From the NCBI GenBank assembly GCA_942492625.1, contig CALOFM010000019.1, positions 124,001-188,000 on the forward strand: 64,000 nt of DNA. The letters are read 5' to 3'. The notes beneath the pieces are model-generated. The model did not search any database and had not been told where the DNA came from. It saw nothing but the letters and a program-made list of their open reading frames with translations. Made by a program: the position numbers and the translations under genes. Numbering within the stretch: the first letter of the stretch is position 1; the number at the start of each line of letters is the position of its first letter. The DNA is from Thiosymbion sp942492625 (lineage in GTDB: Bacteria; Pseudomonadota; Gammaproteobacteria; Chromatiales; Chromatiaceae). Positions 1 to 8,507 of this stretch are shown here, in pieces.

Positions 1-527
1 CCGCCTCGGCCTTGGCGGAGAATCCCAAGGTGACAATCCAAACCAGCAAGGGCTCCATCACCGCAGAGCTCTACCGCGACAAAGCCCCGAAGAGCGTGGA
101 CAACTTCCTCACCTATGTGAACGAGGGCTTCTACAACGGGACCATCTTCCACCGGGTCATCGACGGCTTCATGATCCAGGGCGGCGGATTCGGCCAGGAC
201 ATGAAGAAAAAATCCACCCACGCCCCAATCAAGAACGAGGCGGACAACGGACTGAAGAACGAGCGCGGCACCCTGGCCATGGCCCGCACCAGCGACCCGG
301 ATTCGGCCACCGCGCAGTTCTTCATCAACCACAAGGACAACGACTTCCTGAACCATACACCCAAAGACCAGCGCGGCTGGGGCTATTCCGTCTTCGGCAA
401 GGTAACCGAGGGTATGGACGTGGTGGACGCCATCGCCACCACACCCACCGGACCCGGCGCCCCGTTTCCGAAAGACGTGCCCCGGAGCACCGTCGTCATC
501 GAGAGTATCAGCCTCGCCAAAGACTGA
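1..527 (+). CDS. ppiA: Periplasmic cyclophilin-type peptidyl-prolyl isomerase, 5' end outside window
   Basis: Cyclophilin fold enzyme catalysing cis-trans isomerisation of prolyl bonds. The cyclophilin core is clear: FHRVIDGFMIQGG, then AMARTSDPDSATAQFFIN and a C-terminal GWGYSVFGKV. A TTG at position 12 could be read as a start, but the frame stays open to the window edge and reads ASALA just before ENPKV. That is a signal peptidase I site (A-x-A), so the true start lies upstream and the mature protein begins near position 18. It is therefore probably the periplasmic PpiA, paired with the cytosolic paralogue 16 bp downstream. The active-site arginine of FHR and the Q of the MARTSDPDSATAQFF block are both present. 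Confidence 0.9.
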   Translation, partial: ASALAENPKVTIQTSKGSITAELYRDKAPKSVDNFLTYVNEGFYNGTIFHRVIDGFMIQGGGFGQDMKKKSTHAPIKNEADNGLKNERGTLAMARTSDPDSATAQFFINHKDNDFLNHTPKDQRGWGYSVFGKVTEGMDVVDAIATTPTGPGAPFPKDVPRSTVVIESISLAKD

Positions 528-543
528 CCTGGAGAAGATACAC

Positions 544-1035
544 ATGATCAAGCTGACCACGAACCACGGCGACATCCTCATCGAGCTGGATGTGGAGAAG
601 GCGCCCATCACCTGCGAGAACTTCGAGCGCTATGTGCGCGACGGCCATTTCGACGGCACCTTGTTCCACCGCGTGATCAACGGATTCATGATCCAAGGCG
701 GGGGGATGAATCCGGACTTCAGCCAGAAGCCCACCCGCGAGCCGATCCAGAACGAAGCCAAGAACGGACTCAAGAACCTCACCGGCACCCTCGCTATGGC
801 CCGCACCACGGAGCCCCACTCCGGCAGCTCCCAGTTCTTCATCAACGTTTCGGACAACGACTTTCTGGACTGCCCGGGACAGGACGGTTGGGGTTATTGC
901 GTCTTTGGCCGCGTCAACGAGGGCATGGACGTGGTGAACGCCATTAAGGCCGTCAAGACCCGTTCCAAGGCCGGGCATCAGGACGTGCCGGTAGAGGACG
1001 TCATCATCGAGAAGGCAGAGATTGTCGAAAGCTGA
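544..1035 (+). CDS. ppiB: Cytosolic cyclophilin peptidyl-prolyl isomerase B
   Basis: 163-residue cyclophilin, the usual length of E. coli PpiB. It starts MIKLTTNHGDILIELD with no signal peptide, so it acts in the cytoplasm on folding proteins. The catalytic and substrate-binding motifs FHRVINGFMIQGGG, MARTTEPHSGSSQFFIN and GWGYCVFGRV are intact. A GGAGA ribosome site precedes the ATG. It follows ppiA by 16 bp and precedes lpxH, the same neighbour as in E. coli, which supports the assignment. Confidence 0.96.
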   Translation: MIKLTTNHGDILIELDVEKAPITCENFERYVRDGHFDGTLFHRVINGFMIQGGGMNPDFSQKPTREPIQNEAKNGLKNLTGTLAMARTTEPHSGSSQFFINVSDNDFLDCPGQDGWGYCVFGRVNEGMDVVNAIKAVKTRSKAGHQDVPVEDVIIEKAEIVES

Positions 1036-1179
1036 TTTTCAGCTTCGATCGGGATGAGGAGGTCATCAAATGGACGCGCATGGACGCAAAAAAACGATTC
1101 GAGCAACCCTAAGCTCTCCTCCTCGCCCAGCCTGAACACCCGGCAACGCGCTTGCACGGACATCGTTTGACCAGACATA

Positions 1180-1911
1180 GTGCCGGACTCTCTATTCATA
1201 TCCGACCTCCACCTCGCACCCGAGCGCCCGGCCACGGTGGGGCTCTTCCTCAACTTCCTAAGCGCGCGTGCAAGGGAGGCGCAGGCCCTCTATGTTCTCG
1301 GCGACCTGTTCGACGCCTGGATCGGCGACGACGACGACACCCGGCCCTATCCGGAGATTCGCGCTGCGCTGCGCGGGCTGACCGCATCCGGCACCCGTTG
1401 TTACCTGATGCACGGCAACCGCGACTTCCTGGTCGGCCGCGCCTTCGCCCGCGACGCCGGCTGCGCGCTCCTCAAGGACCCGCACTTGATGGATCTGGCA
1501 GGCACCCCCACATTGCTCATGCACGGCGACCTGCTGTGCACCGACGATATCCCCTATCAGAAGTTCCGGCGGCGCATCCGCAACCCGATCGTTACCCACA
1601 TCGCCCTATGGAAGTCCCTGGAGAAGCGTCGCGCGATGGCCGCCGACTACCGAAGAAAGAGCGGCGCGGCGATGGTGGAGAAGACACAAGACATCATGGA
1701 TGTGAACCAGCAAGCCGTGGAGGACTATATGCGTCGCTTCGGGGCCAGGCGGCTGATCCACGGCCACACCCATCGCCCTTCGGATCACTCCTTCGAGCTG
1801 GACGGCAGGACCGTATCGCGATCAGTGCTAGCCGAATGGCATGAGCACCGGGGGGAGGTGTTGGTCCACTCCGATGGGAGTTGGACAAGAGAGTCGATCG
1901 GACCTGGCTGA
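1180..1911 (+). CDS. lpxH: UDP-2,3-diacylglucosamine diphosphatase
   Basis: Metallophosphoesterase that hydrolyses UDP-2,3-diacylglucosamine to lipid X and UMP in lipid A synthesis at the inner membrane. All five metal-site motifs are visible: ISDLHL near the N-terminus, GDLFDAWIGDDD, HGNRDF, LMHGDLLCTDD and HGHTHRP near the C-terminus. It is 243 residues, close to the E. coli enzyme (240). The start is a GTG chosen because it places the SDLHL motif at residues 8-11 as in the family. A longer overlapping frame from 1152 lacks any domain. It lies downstream of ppiB, the conserved gammaproteobacterial order. Confidence 0.95.
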   Translation: MPDSLFISDLHLAPERPATVGLFLNFLSARAREAQALYVLGDLFDAWIGDDDDTRPYPEIRAALRGLTASGTRCYLMHGNRDFLVGRAFARDAGCALLKDPHLMDLAGTPTLLMHGDLLCTDDIPYQKFRRRIRNPIVTHIALWKSLEKRRAMAADYRRKSGAAMVEKTQDIMDVNQQAVEDYMRRFGARRLIHGHTHRPSDHSFELDGRTVSRSVLAEWHEHRGEVLVHSDGSWTRESIGPG

Positions 1912-2126
1912 ACCCTTCCTTGGGCGGAGCGCCGCCCACGCGATCAGGCGCTGGATCGCCGCTCACCCATAGTCGCAGCCGTGCGCCTCTTCCTCGTGAG
2001 TCCACCCTTCCCTCCCGGTCCGGTCGTTCGGGTTCGCGGAACTGTCGCCGCGACACGGAAGCCGGGAGAAACGACAAGCAAGACAGTCCGCGGCCCGGTC
2101 GAACAGACAGCCATCCGAGCCCGTTG

Positions 2127-3362
2127 TCACAGCTTCAGGCCCAGTACCAGATCCATGACATTGGTGCCGGTCGGCCCGGTGTGCACCAGCTCGTCGATTG
2201 CGTCCAGCAAGGTACCAGCGTCCGCCGCCGCCAGGGTGTCGGCAACATCGAAGCCGCCGCGCTTCGCCCGCTCCCGGGTACCGCCGTCCACCAGGGCACC
2301 CGCGTCTTCGGTGGGACCGTCGGTGCCGTCGGTGCCCCCGCTAAGCAGGAGGCAGCAGTCCGTACCGGCCAGCTCCACTGCCGCCGCCAGGGCCAGGTGC
2401 TGATTGCGTCCACCGCGCCCCGGGTGCTCCGGAAGGCGCACCGTAGTCTCCCCCCCCCAGATGTGCAGCCCGGTCGGTCCCGTCATCAATCGGCGGGCCA
2501 GCTCGCGCCCGCGCTCGCCGGCATCACCCTGTAGAAACTCCGGATGGACGCACACCGCCAGCCCCTCGTCCCTGGCAGCCTTGGCGGCGGCCTCTTTTGC
2601 GATATCCAGCGTCGCCACCAGCTCGACCTCTGGTCCCTGTTCGGGTATGCCGACGCGCTCGCCAAGGCCGCAGTCGCTCCAAACTTGGAGCCAGTCCGGC
2701 AGCTCCAGGCCTTGCAGTCGGGCGGCCAGATCGGGCTCGGGGACCAGGAGTCCAGAGCCGATGATGCCCGGGGCGTCCCCCGGCACGTCGGAGATCGCCA
2801 GGGCGCGGAGCTTGCGGCCCTTGATCCTGCTCAAGAGCCCTCCCCCCTTGATGCGGGAGACCGACTTGCGAATTAGATTCATGGCATCTATGGCCAACCC
2901 GCTACCCAGGAGCCAGTTGTTCAGACGCGCAAGCTCACCCAGCCCGAGCCCCGAGACGGGCGATTCCAGCAGGCTGGAGGCGCCGCCGGAGACGAGAAAA
3001 AGCAGTGTCTCATCGCCCGTCTTGTCCAAAAGCTTCAACAGTCGGCGCCCTGCCTCCAGGCTGCCCTCGGTTGGCACGGGGTGACCCCCGGCGACGCTTT
3101 CGAGACCGATCCCCGCGAGCCCTTCAGGGTCTAGATGGCCCGGCTTCGAGATCACCAGCCCACCTCGTATCTGCTCGCCGAGGACGTCCCTGGCACCCTC
3201 GGTCATCGACTGGGCCGCCTTGCCCACCGCGACGAGTGTCACCGGCCCTTCGATGCCCCGCGCCTGCAACGCCCGGCGCACGGCGGGACGCCCCCGAACC
3301 GCCTCAAGGGCCTGCATGAACACTTGGGTGAGTAAGCGCCGGGAATCGGGAGTGGCAGCCAT
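2127..3362 (-). CDS. Glycerate 2-kinase, MOFRL family
   Basis: 411-residue DUF4147/MOFRL-type glycerate kinase (GckA/TtuD/GarK-like by family), phosphorylating D-glycerate to 2-phosphoglycerate. Visible motifs are AVGKAAQSM near residue 50, the glycine-rich LFLVSGGASSLLE loop, DVPGDAPGIIGSG, and the C-terminal MOFRL segment with GGETTVRLP, GRNQHLALAAA and SGGTDGTDGPTEDAGA. The open frame extends 22 codons further, but that stretch is repeat-derived intergenic DNA. The ATG at 3362 gives a start typical of the family. Tail-to-tail with lpxH across about 215 bp that contains a GC-rich hairpin and no gene I can recognise. No photorespiratory neighbour is visible to fix the pathway. Confidence 0.9.
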   Translation of the reverse strand: MAATPDSRRLLTQVFMQALEAVRGRPAVRRALQARGIEGPVTLVAVGKAAQSMTEGARDVLGEQIRGGLVISKPGHLDPEGLAGIGLESVAGGHPVPTEGSLEAGRRLLKLLDKTGDETLLFLVSGGASSLLESPVSGLGLGELARLNNWLLGSGLAIDAMNLIRKSVSRIKGGGLLSRIKGRKLRALAISDVPGDAPGIIGSGLLVPEPDLAARLQGLELPDWLQVWSDCGLGERVGIPEQGPEVELVATLDIAKEAAAKAARDEGLAVCVHPEFLQGDAGERGRELARRLMTGPTGLHIWGGETTVRLPEHPGRGGRNQHLALAAAVELAGTDCCLLLSGGTDGTDGPTEDAGALVDGGTRERAKRGGFDVADTLAAADAGTLLDAIDELVHTGPTGTNVMDLVLGLKL

Positions 3363-3382
3363 TCGGGACCTCTCGATGACCT

Positions 3383-3455
3383 TAGGAGCCTGTCTGACGT
3401 ACGACTTTTGTACCGCAGAACCGCGCATACGGGTCGGTTTTTCCGCGCGATTGAG
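3383..3455 (+). repeat. Dispersed about 70-bp intergenic repeat, copy C
   Basis: Begins TTAGGAGCCTGTCTGACG and continues through an ACCGCGCATACGGGTCGG block into a TTTTTCCGCG block. The same block order is seen at 35935-36038 (minus) and in two inverted copies at 55249-55411. It sits just upstream of the glycerate kinase start. Boundaries are approximate because the 3' half is diverged. Confidence 0.6.
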
Positions 3456-3554
3456 TCAACCCGCGGAAATCAACACGTAGCGCGTTGCGCATTGTCATTG
3501 AGCCCATCTTGGAAGTCACGCCTAAAATTGCCGAAACATTTCAGGACTCATCTA

Positions 3555-3806
3555 ATGAAGCTTTGTCATCAATGCGGCAGGTCGCCCCTGCCCTTCGTCA
3601 TGGTGGTTTTCGTCGCTGGCGTGAGCGCCTTCCTCACCTGGCTGACGCTCTCCTATTCGGATTTCGAGAAGATCGAGATAATCACGGGAAGCTGCGCGGT
3701 CTTCATCGCCGTCGCCTCGACCGTGCTGCACTACGTCCTCAGCTGCATGAGGCGCCACTGCCGCCACGGTAGCCACAGCGAGCGCGACCAGAGCACCGCC
3801 CACTGA
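3555..3806 (+). CDS. Small two-helix membrane protein of unknown function
   Basis: 83 residues starting MKLCHQCGRSPLPF. Two hydrophobic segments are visible, about residues 13-31 (VMVVFVAGVSAFLTWLTL) and 43-60 (SCAVFIAVASTVLHYVL). A His/Arg/Cys-rich tail (CMRRHCRHGSH) follows. The N-terminal CxxCG pair and the tail cysteines could bind metal, but that is inference. The longer open frame from 3408 runs through repeat DNA, so the ATG at 3555 is preferred. It converges on tsaB with 6 bp between stops. I do not recognise a named family. Confidence 0.6.
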   Translation: MKLCHQCGRSPLPFVMVVFVAGVSAFLTWLTLSYSDFEKIEIITGSCAVFIAVASTVLHYVLSCMRRHCRHGSHSERDQSTAH

Positions 3807-3812
3807 GGTTCG

Positions 3813-4490
3813 TCAGGGTCTTGCGGTCACCCGGTCACGCAGATAGACGGGTAAGGCCTGCTCCGCCGTGACCGCCCGGCCGGCGGCGAACTCGGCGGCG
3901 GCAAGAGCGGCAATGTCCCGCGCCTCACAATAGGCGTCCGGCATCAGGGATAAGAGCCTTGATCCCATGCGCTGGCGCAAGACCTCCCCATGGGCGGACC
4001 AACCGCTGCCGCATCCGCACCAATCGCCGTCCTGCGGGAGCGAAACCAGCTCCGGGGACGCTACCTGCTCCGTCCCAACCAGCTTCACCAAATCACCTGC
4101 GTCGAGCTGATAAGGCCCCCAGTACAGCTCCCCCATCCGCGCGTCCAGCGCAGCCAGGATACGGCGGCACCCGGTGCCCCGAACCTGTCCCCGGGCCAGT
4201 GCAGCCAAGGTGGAAACGGGCACCACCGGGAGATCTGCTCCGAAGGCCGCGCCTTGGACGACGGCGGTCGCAATGCGCACCCCGGTGAATGAGCCGGGAC
4301 CGCGCCCGAAAGCCAAGGCGTCGAGCTGGGTCAAACCGATTTGCGCCCGCGCGAGCAGCTCATTCATCATCCCCAGCACCAACTCGCCGTGGCGGCGCGG
4401 CTCTTGCGCCAGACGCTGCTCCGAATCGGCACCGATGAGAAGAGCTACGGAGCAAGCCTCGCCGGAGGTGTCGATGGCCAGAATCTTCAA
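3813..4490 (-). CDS. tsaB: tRNA threonylcarbamoyladenosine biosynthesis protein TsaB
   Basis: 225-residue ASKHA-fold protein that dimerises with TsaD in the complex attaching threonylcarbamoyl to A37 of ANN-decoding tRNAs. It opens with MKILAIDTSGEACSVAL and carries the family motif FGRGPGSFTGVRIA near residue 65. Length matches E. coli TsaB (231). It is the last gene of a leftward cluster with yoaA and two unknown paralogues. The nearest upstream gene ends 13 bp away, so cotranscription is likely. yoaA and tsaB are also neighbours in E. coli. Confidence 0.95.
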   Translation of the reverse strand: MKILAIDTSGEACSVALLIGADSEQRLAQEPRRHGELVLGMMNELLARAQIGLTQLDALAFGRGPGSFTGVRIATAVVQGAAFGADLPVVPVSTLAALARGQVRGTGCRRILAALDARMGELYWGPYQLDAGDLVKLVGTEQVASPELVSLPQDGDWCGCGSGWSAHGEVLRQRMGSRLLSLMPDAYCEARDIAALAAAEFAAGRAVTAEQALPVYLRDRVTARP

Positions 4491-4503
4491 TGGGGGCTCA
4501 GGC

Positions 4504-5436
4504 TCAATTCATCCCGGAGGCCGAACGCATTTCCACCCGGGGCGCAGAAGCGAGGTCATGCCGCGCCGCGGCGACGGTGTAGCCGAGAAACCCGTTGGCC
4601 GGCTTCAGAACCCAACCGCAGAACGATTCCGTCAGCGCACCTTCCATCAGCCTAGGCGGGGTATCGGTTAAGGTCTCGGCGACGTAGAGATCGCATGAGC
4701 CAACGAAGGAGCAGGGACTTTCCAGCGTCGTGTCCTCCGCCCAGGAGTCCAGCTCATCAAGAAAGATGGAGTCTGGGGGGCGCTCTTGGACGAGCCTGTC
4801 CTCCAAGCCGAGCAGGAGCAGACGCTTGTACTCCCGCTCGGGGTCCAAATCGCGGTCGCTTCGGGCTCGGCGGCCCTTGCCGCGGGCACGCGCGATGCCA
4901 CGATACGATACGTAGGAATACAGATCGTGCAGCTCCTGCCAGGTCTGAGACGGCAAAGGGTGCTCCCAAGACAGACCGAGCTCTATCTGGCGGCCAAGAA
5001 AGCGGAACAGATTTCGCAGCGCCCAGCGCCGACTCTTGTCCACCTGCGCGCTGAGCGAATCCATGGAGCGGTCCAGATCCTGCAAAACCTGCTTGAGGTT
5101 TCTGGCCATGAGGCAATAGAGACGTTGCTCCAGCAGCAGTGCTCGGGCGTCGTCCGTATTCTGGCGCCGTTCTGTACCGACAGGCTTCGGAAGTCCCGCC
5201 GCAACCTTGAGCAATGGCCGCTTGACCTTACGCAGGACGGCCAGGCGCCCCGCTGCCGGCAAAGCGACTCTGCTCATTCTATCCAACTTCAAGACGAGCT
5301 GAGGGACCGCTCGACGAAGACCGGAATCACGCAGAGCCGCGAGCCACGCATCCATGGGACCCACACCGAACTCGGCGCTAGCCCGCCCGGCGCAGAGCGT
5401 CGTCGCAATGGCGTAAAAGTTAGTGGATTCGCTCAT
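4504..5436 (-). CDS. Unknown helical protein, paralogue 2 of a tandem pair
   Basis: 310 residues, no signal peptide or membrane helix, predominantly helical and Arg/Leu rich. It shares the layout of the upstream gene. Common features are an N-terminal block ending in PLPAAGRLAVLRKVK (here PAAGRLAVLRK), a KPV/KPVGTERR segment, YCLMARNLKQVLQDLDRS, FLGRQIELGLSWEHPLPSQTW, ELHDLYSYV, EYKRLLLLGLEDRLVQ and a C-terminal GWVLKPANGFLGY. The WxELHxLY...EYKRLLLLGL signature recalls the helical region that precedes a PilZ domain in some proteobacterial c-di-GMP proteins, but no PilZ RxxxR motif is seen. That link is from memory and inferential. Its ATG overlaps the upstream stop by 4 bp (ATGA), indicating translational coupling. 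Confidence 0.75.
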   Translation of the reverse strand: MSESTNFYAIATTLCAGRASAEFGVGPMDAWLAALRDSGLRRAVPQLVLKLDRMSRVALPAAGRLAVLRKVKRPLLKVAAGLPKPVGTERRQNTDDARALLLEQRLYCLMARNLKQVLQDLDRSMDSLSAQVDKSRRWALRNLFRFLGRQIELGLSWEHPLPSQTWQELHDLYSYVSYRGIARARGKGRRARSDRDLDPEREYKRLLLLGLEDRLVQERPPDSIFLDELDSWAEDTTLESPCSFVGSCDLYVAETLTDTPPRLMEGALTESFCGWVLKPANGFLGYTVAAARHDLASAPRVEMRSASGMN

Positions 5437-6353
5437 GGCTCATCGCCCCCAGATCTGCGATTCGACAACATGAATGTCCCCGGGGAATAGCCGGCTGCGC
5501 CAACCAGATCTAAAAACTCCCGCCCGGGCACCAGAACCCACCCGTTGAGCCCGTGATCCAGTACGCCGGAAACATGAGGCGGTTTGTCCTGCGCGATTTC
5601 CACCACGAACATATCGAAGGCGCCGCCGTAACTGGCCGGGTGCTCGAGTTTGCTGTACCCCGCGATAGATTCCAGCGCCTCGTAGAGCAGGGGCGCGCGG
5701 TCCGCGGCCGGAACGAGCTGTCCAACCAGTCCGAACAGGAGCAGGCGTTTGTACTCTATCTCCGGGTCGAAGGGTTTACCACTCGTGCCGGCGTTCAGAG
5801 CGCCGCGGATGTCCTCGCGCGAGCGCAGATAGAAGTACAGCTCGTGCAGCGTCTCCCATACGCCGGGCGGATAGGTCCTGTCCCAACGCACGGCATACTC
5901 GATCTGCTGTCCGACGATGCGGTACAAACGCTTCAGGAGCCAGGAGCGCATCCCTGCGGAGGTTCTCGAGTAAGCCACCTCGGATCGGTCGAGATCGTCC
6001 AATGCCACCTTCAAGTTCTTGATCATCAGCAAGCCGAGGCGCTGCTCACACGTCTGCCGGACCGCCTGCTCGGACCCGAACCGTCGTGACGACACGACGG
6101 GCTTGGGTATCCGTGAGGAGACCGAGGTGACCTTGGATTCGAGCTCCCGAAGAAGAGAGATCCGTCTGCCCGCCGGAAGCGGCCGGTTGGCAATCTGGCC
6201 CAGCTCGACGATCAGGCGGACAACAGCCCGGCAAACCTTCCCTTTCGGTTGCTGGTCCGGCCAGGCGAGATTCGAGCAGGATCCAGGCGCGGCGCCTCGA
6301 TGGGCATGCGGCGCTGCGCGGTCGTGGTTTAAGCAGAGATTTCCTTCGGACAT
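5433..6353 (-). CDS. Unknown helical protein, paralogue 1 of a tandem pair
   Basis: 306 residues, cytosolic by appearance. Segments matching its downstream paralogue are LPAGRRISLLRELESKV, IPKPVVSSRR, LGLLMIKNLKVALDDLDRS, IVGQQIEYAVRWDRTYPPGVW, ETLHELYFYL, EIEYKRLLLFGLVGQLVP, YGGAFDMFVVEIAQDKPP and GWVLVPGREFLDL. The paralogues line up end to end, so a tandem duplication is likely. It lies about 125 bp after yoaA and overlaps the next gene by 4 bp. The N-terminus (residues 1-40) is His/Ala/Cys-rich and unlike the paralogue, so the real start may be internal. Function is not recognised. Confidence 0.72.
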   Translation of the reverse strand: MSEGNLCLNHDRAAPHAHRGAAPGSCSNLAWPDQQPKGKVCRAVVRLIVELGQIANRPLPAGRRISLLRELESKVTSVSSRIPKPVVSSRRFGSEQAVRQTCEQRLGLLMIKNLKVALDDLDRSEVAYSRTSAGMRSWLLKRLYRIVGQQIEYAVRWDRTYPPGVWETLHELYFYLRSREDIRGALNAGTSGKPFDPEIEYKRLLLFGLVGQLVPAADRAPLLYEALESIAGYSKLEHPASYGGAFDMFVVEIAQDKPPHVSGVLDHGLNGWVLVPGREFLDLVGAAGYSPGTFMLSNRRSGGDEP

Positions 6354-6478
6354 GGTCCCAGCATCCCGGTCGTACGGTCTCAGGGGTAACGGGGCTCACA
6401 ACGAGACCCTTGCTGCTAATAACAATTAGCAAAGACCGTGCCCGCTGATACCTTAGTCGATTGCGGCCCCAACGCGAA

Positions 6479-8401
6479 TCAAGCAGAGGCGAAAAAACGC
6501 CGGACCTGTTCCGGGTCCCGCGTACGCGCCATGGGTGGAAGGCTTTTCAGAAAGGCGTGCCCGTAGGAGCGGCTCAGCAGGCGCGGATCGCACACCACCA
6601 GCACTCCGCGGTCCCAGGCATCGCGAATCAGCCGCCCCGCACCCTGCTTGAGGGTAATCACCGCCTGCGGAAGCTGAAAGTCTCGAAAGGGATTGCCGCC
6701 TTGGCGGCGCAGGGCCTCGATACGGGCGGCGAGCACCGGGTCACCGGGGGAGGCGAAGGGCAGCTTGTCGATGAGGACGCAGGACAAGGCCTCCCCACGC
6801 ACGTCCACCCCCTCCCAGAAGCTCGCGGTCCCGAGCAGCACCGCGTTACCCAAATGCCGGAAGCGGTCCAACAGCTCCGCGCGGGGCGCGCTGCCCTGCA
6901 CGAGCAGTGGATAGGGGATGCGCGGCTCCAAAAAATCCGCCGCCTCCCGCAACGCCCGGTGGCTGGTGAAGAGCAGAAAGGCACGACCGCTGCTGTACTC
7001 CAAGATGCGCTCGGCGAGCTCGGCCACCGCGCCCACGTAGTCCCCGGCGGAAGGGTCGGGCATTCCCCGGGGCACGAACCACAACGCCTGATGGCCATAG
7101 TCAAAGGGGCTTTCCCAGCGCTCGGTCCGTGCGCCGCTGATGCCGAGCTGACGGGCGAAATGATCGAAGCTCTCCCCTACCGCCAGGGTGGCGGAGGTAA
7201 AGACCCAGGCCGCCGGGTGCCGCTCCATGTACGACTGGAAGATATCTGCCACCTGCAACGGTGTCTGGTGGAGCCGAAAGCCCTTGCCCTGGATCTCGTA
7301 CCAGCGTATTTCTTCCGAGTCTTCCGCCTCTGTGAGCAGGTCCAGGCGCTGGCCAAGCTCGGCACTGCGGGCGAGACAGCTGTCCAACCCCTTTCCCCTC
7401 CCCTGAAGCGCGTCCAAGGCCGCGTGCAGGTCGTTGAGCCGGGTACGCACCGCATCCAGCGCCCTGGAGGCAAGCGCGTCTGCGACGATCTCGCTCCAGG
7501 GTCCGCGGCGCGCGTCCTCGCCGAAGCTCAGACGCAGATCCAGCACCCCGCGGCGCAGCTCGGTGGCGTAGTCGAGCAGCTCCGGGACATCGCCGGCCTC
7601 ACGCCGGTACTCCAGCTCCAGGTCCCGAGTCAGGTCCAGCAGCTGGCGGCCGCTCACCGCCGCCCCGAAGAAGCTGCCCGCCACCTCGGGCAACTGATGG
7701 GCCTCGTCCGCGATGAAACAGTCAGCCCCGGGCAGGATCTCGCCGAAGCCTTCGTCCCTGAGCGAGAGATCCGCACACAACAGGTGATGATTGATGACCA
7801 CCAAATCCGCTTCCTGGGCACGGCGCCGAGCCTCCACCAAGTGGCATCGGCTCCACTCCGGACAGCTCTGGCCGAGACAATTGTCACTGCTGGATGTCAC
7901 CGCCGGCCACACGGGGGCATCTTCCGGCAGGTTGACCTCAGCCACGTCCCCGCTCCGAGTGACCGGGGCCCAATCGCGCACCTGGAGCAGTTGCTGGCGC
8001 AGCTCGACGAACCCTCGCCGATGGTCCTGCAGGGCCACATCGAGCCGGTAGCGGCACAGGTAGTTCGCCCGCCCCTTGAGCATGGCGACGCGGATCGGGG
8101 CGTTCAGAACCTCGCGCACCAGGGGAAGGTCGCGGTGGAAAAGCTGATCCTGGAGGTTTCGGGTGCCGGTGGAGACCAGGACCTTGCGACCGCAAAGCAG
8201 GGCTGGAACAAGATAGGCGAAGGTCTTGCCGGTGCCGGTACCGGCCTCGCAGATGAGGCTCCCGCCTTCTACCAGGAGTTGCGCCACCGCCTTCGCCATG
8301 GCCTCTTGCTGGGGACGGTGATTGTAGCCTTCCAGGCGTTGAGCTAGCAGGCCAGATGGGCCGAGTATTTCTCCGATTTGGTCTACGGGGTCGGTTCTCA
8401 T
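6479..8401 (-). CDS. yoaA: DinG/XPD-family ATP-dependent DNA helicase YoaA
   Basis: 640-residue superfamily 2 helicase of the XPD/DinG group, 5'-3' polarity and linked to DNA repair in E. coli. Walker A EAGTGTGKT lies at residues 52-60 and the DEAH box (FIADEAHQLPE) at 232-235. Four cysteines, C116, C175, C180 and C186 (NCLGQSC-PEWSRC), form the expected 4Fe-4S site. C-terminal helicase motifs include LLFTSHRALREA, GTASFWEGVDV and QGAGRLIRDAWDRG. No exonuclease domain is present, matching YoaA rather than Gram-positive DinG. It heads a leftward cluster ending in tsaB. The start ATG at 8401 puts the Q-motif region (NHRPQQ) at residues 27-32. Confidence 0.93.
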   Translation of the reverse strand: MRTDPVDQIGEILGPSGLLAQRLEGYNHRPQQEAMAKAVAQLLVEGGSLICEAGTGTGKTFAYLVPALLCGRKVLVSTGTRNLQDQLFHRDLPLVREVLNAPIRVAMLKGRANYLCRYRLDVALQDHRRGFVELRQQLLQVRDWAPVTRSGDVAEVNLPEDAPVWPAVTSSSDNCLGQSCPEWSRCHLVEARRRAQEADLVVINHHLLCADLSLRDEGFGEILPGADCFIADEAHQLPEVAGSFFGAAVSGRQLLDLTRDLELEYRREAGDVPELLDYATELRRGVLDLRLSFGEDARRGPWSEIVADALASRALDAVRTRLNDLHAALDALQGRGKGLDSCLARSAELGQRLDLLTEAEDSEEIRWYEIQGKGFRLHQTPLQVADIFQSYMERHPAAWVFTSATLAVGESFDHFARQLGISGARTERWESPFDYGHQALWFVPRGMPDPSAGDYVGAVAELAERILEYSSGRAFLLFTSHRALREAADFLEPRIPYPLLVQGSAPRAELLDRFRHLGNAVLLGTASFWEGVDVRGEALSCVLIDKLPFASPGDPVLAARIEALRRQGGNPFRDFQLPQAVITLKQGAGRLIRDAWDRGVLVVCDPRLLSRSYGHAFLKSLPPMARTRDPEQVRRFFASA

Positions 8402-8507
8402 GCGTCAGAATTCGGAATTCCCCCTTGGGCAGCGTACGAGCTCTAGTCGATGGGCTTCGCGGCGCTCAGCCCACCTTAAAAACTGCCCGTCCTACCAAGC
8501 TCCGGCA

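Noticed and set aside
508..978. 156-codon minus-strand frame opposite ppiB
   Set aside because: Shadow of the cyclophilin gene, with no domain or neighbours in that orientation.
6461..8347. 628-codon plus-strand open frame opposite yoaA
   Set aside because: Antisense shadow. yoaA on the minus strand has all helicase motifs and iron-sulfur cysteines.
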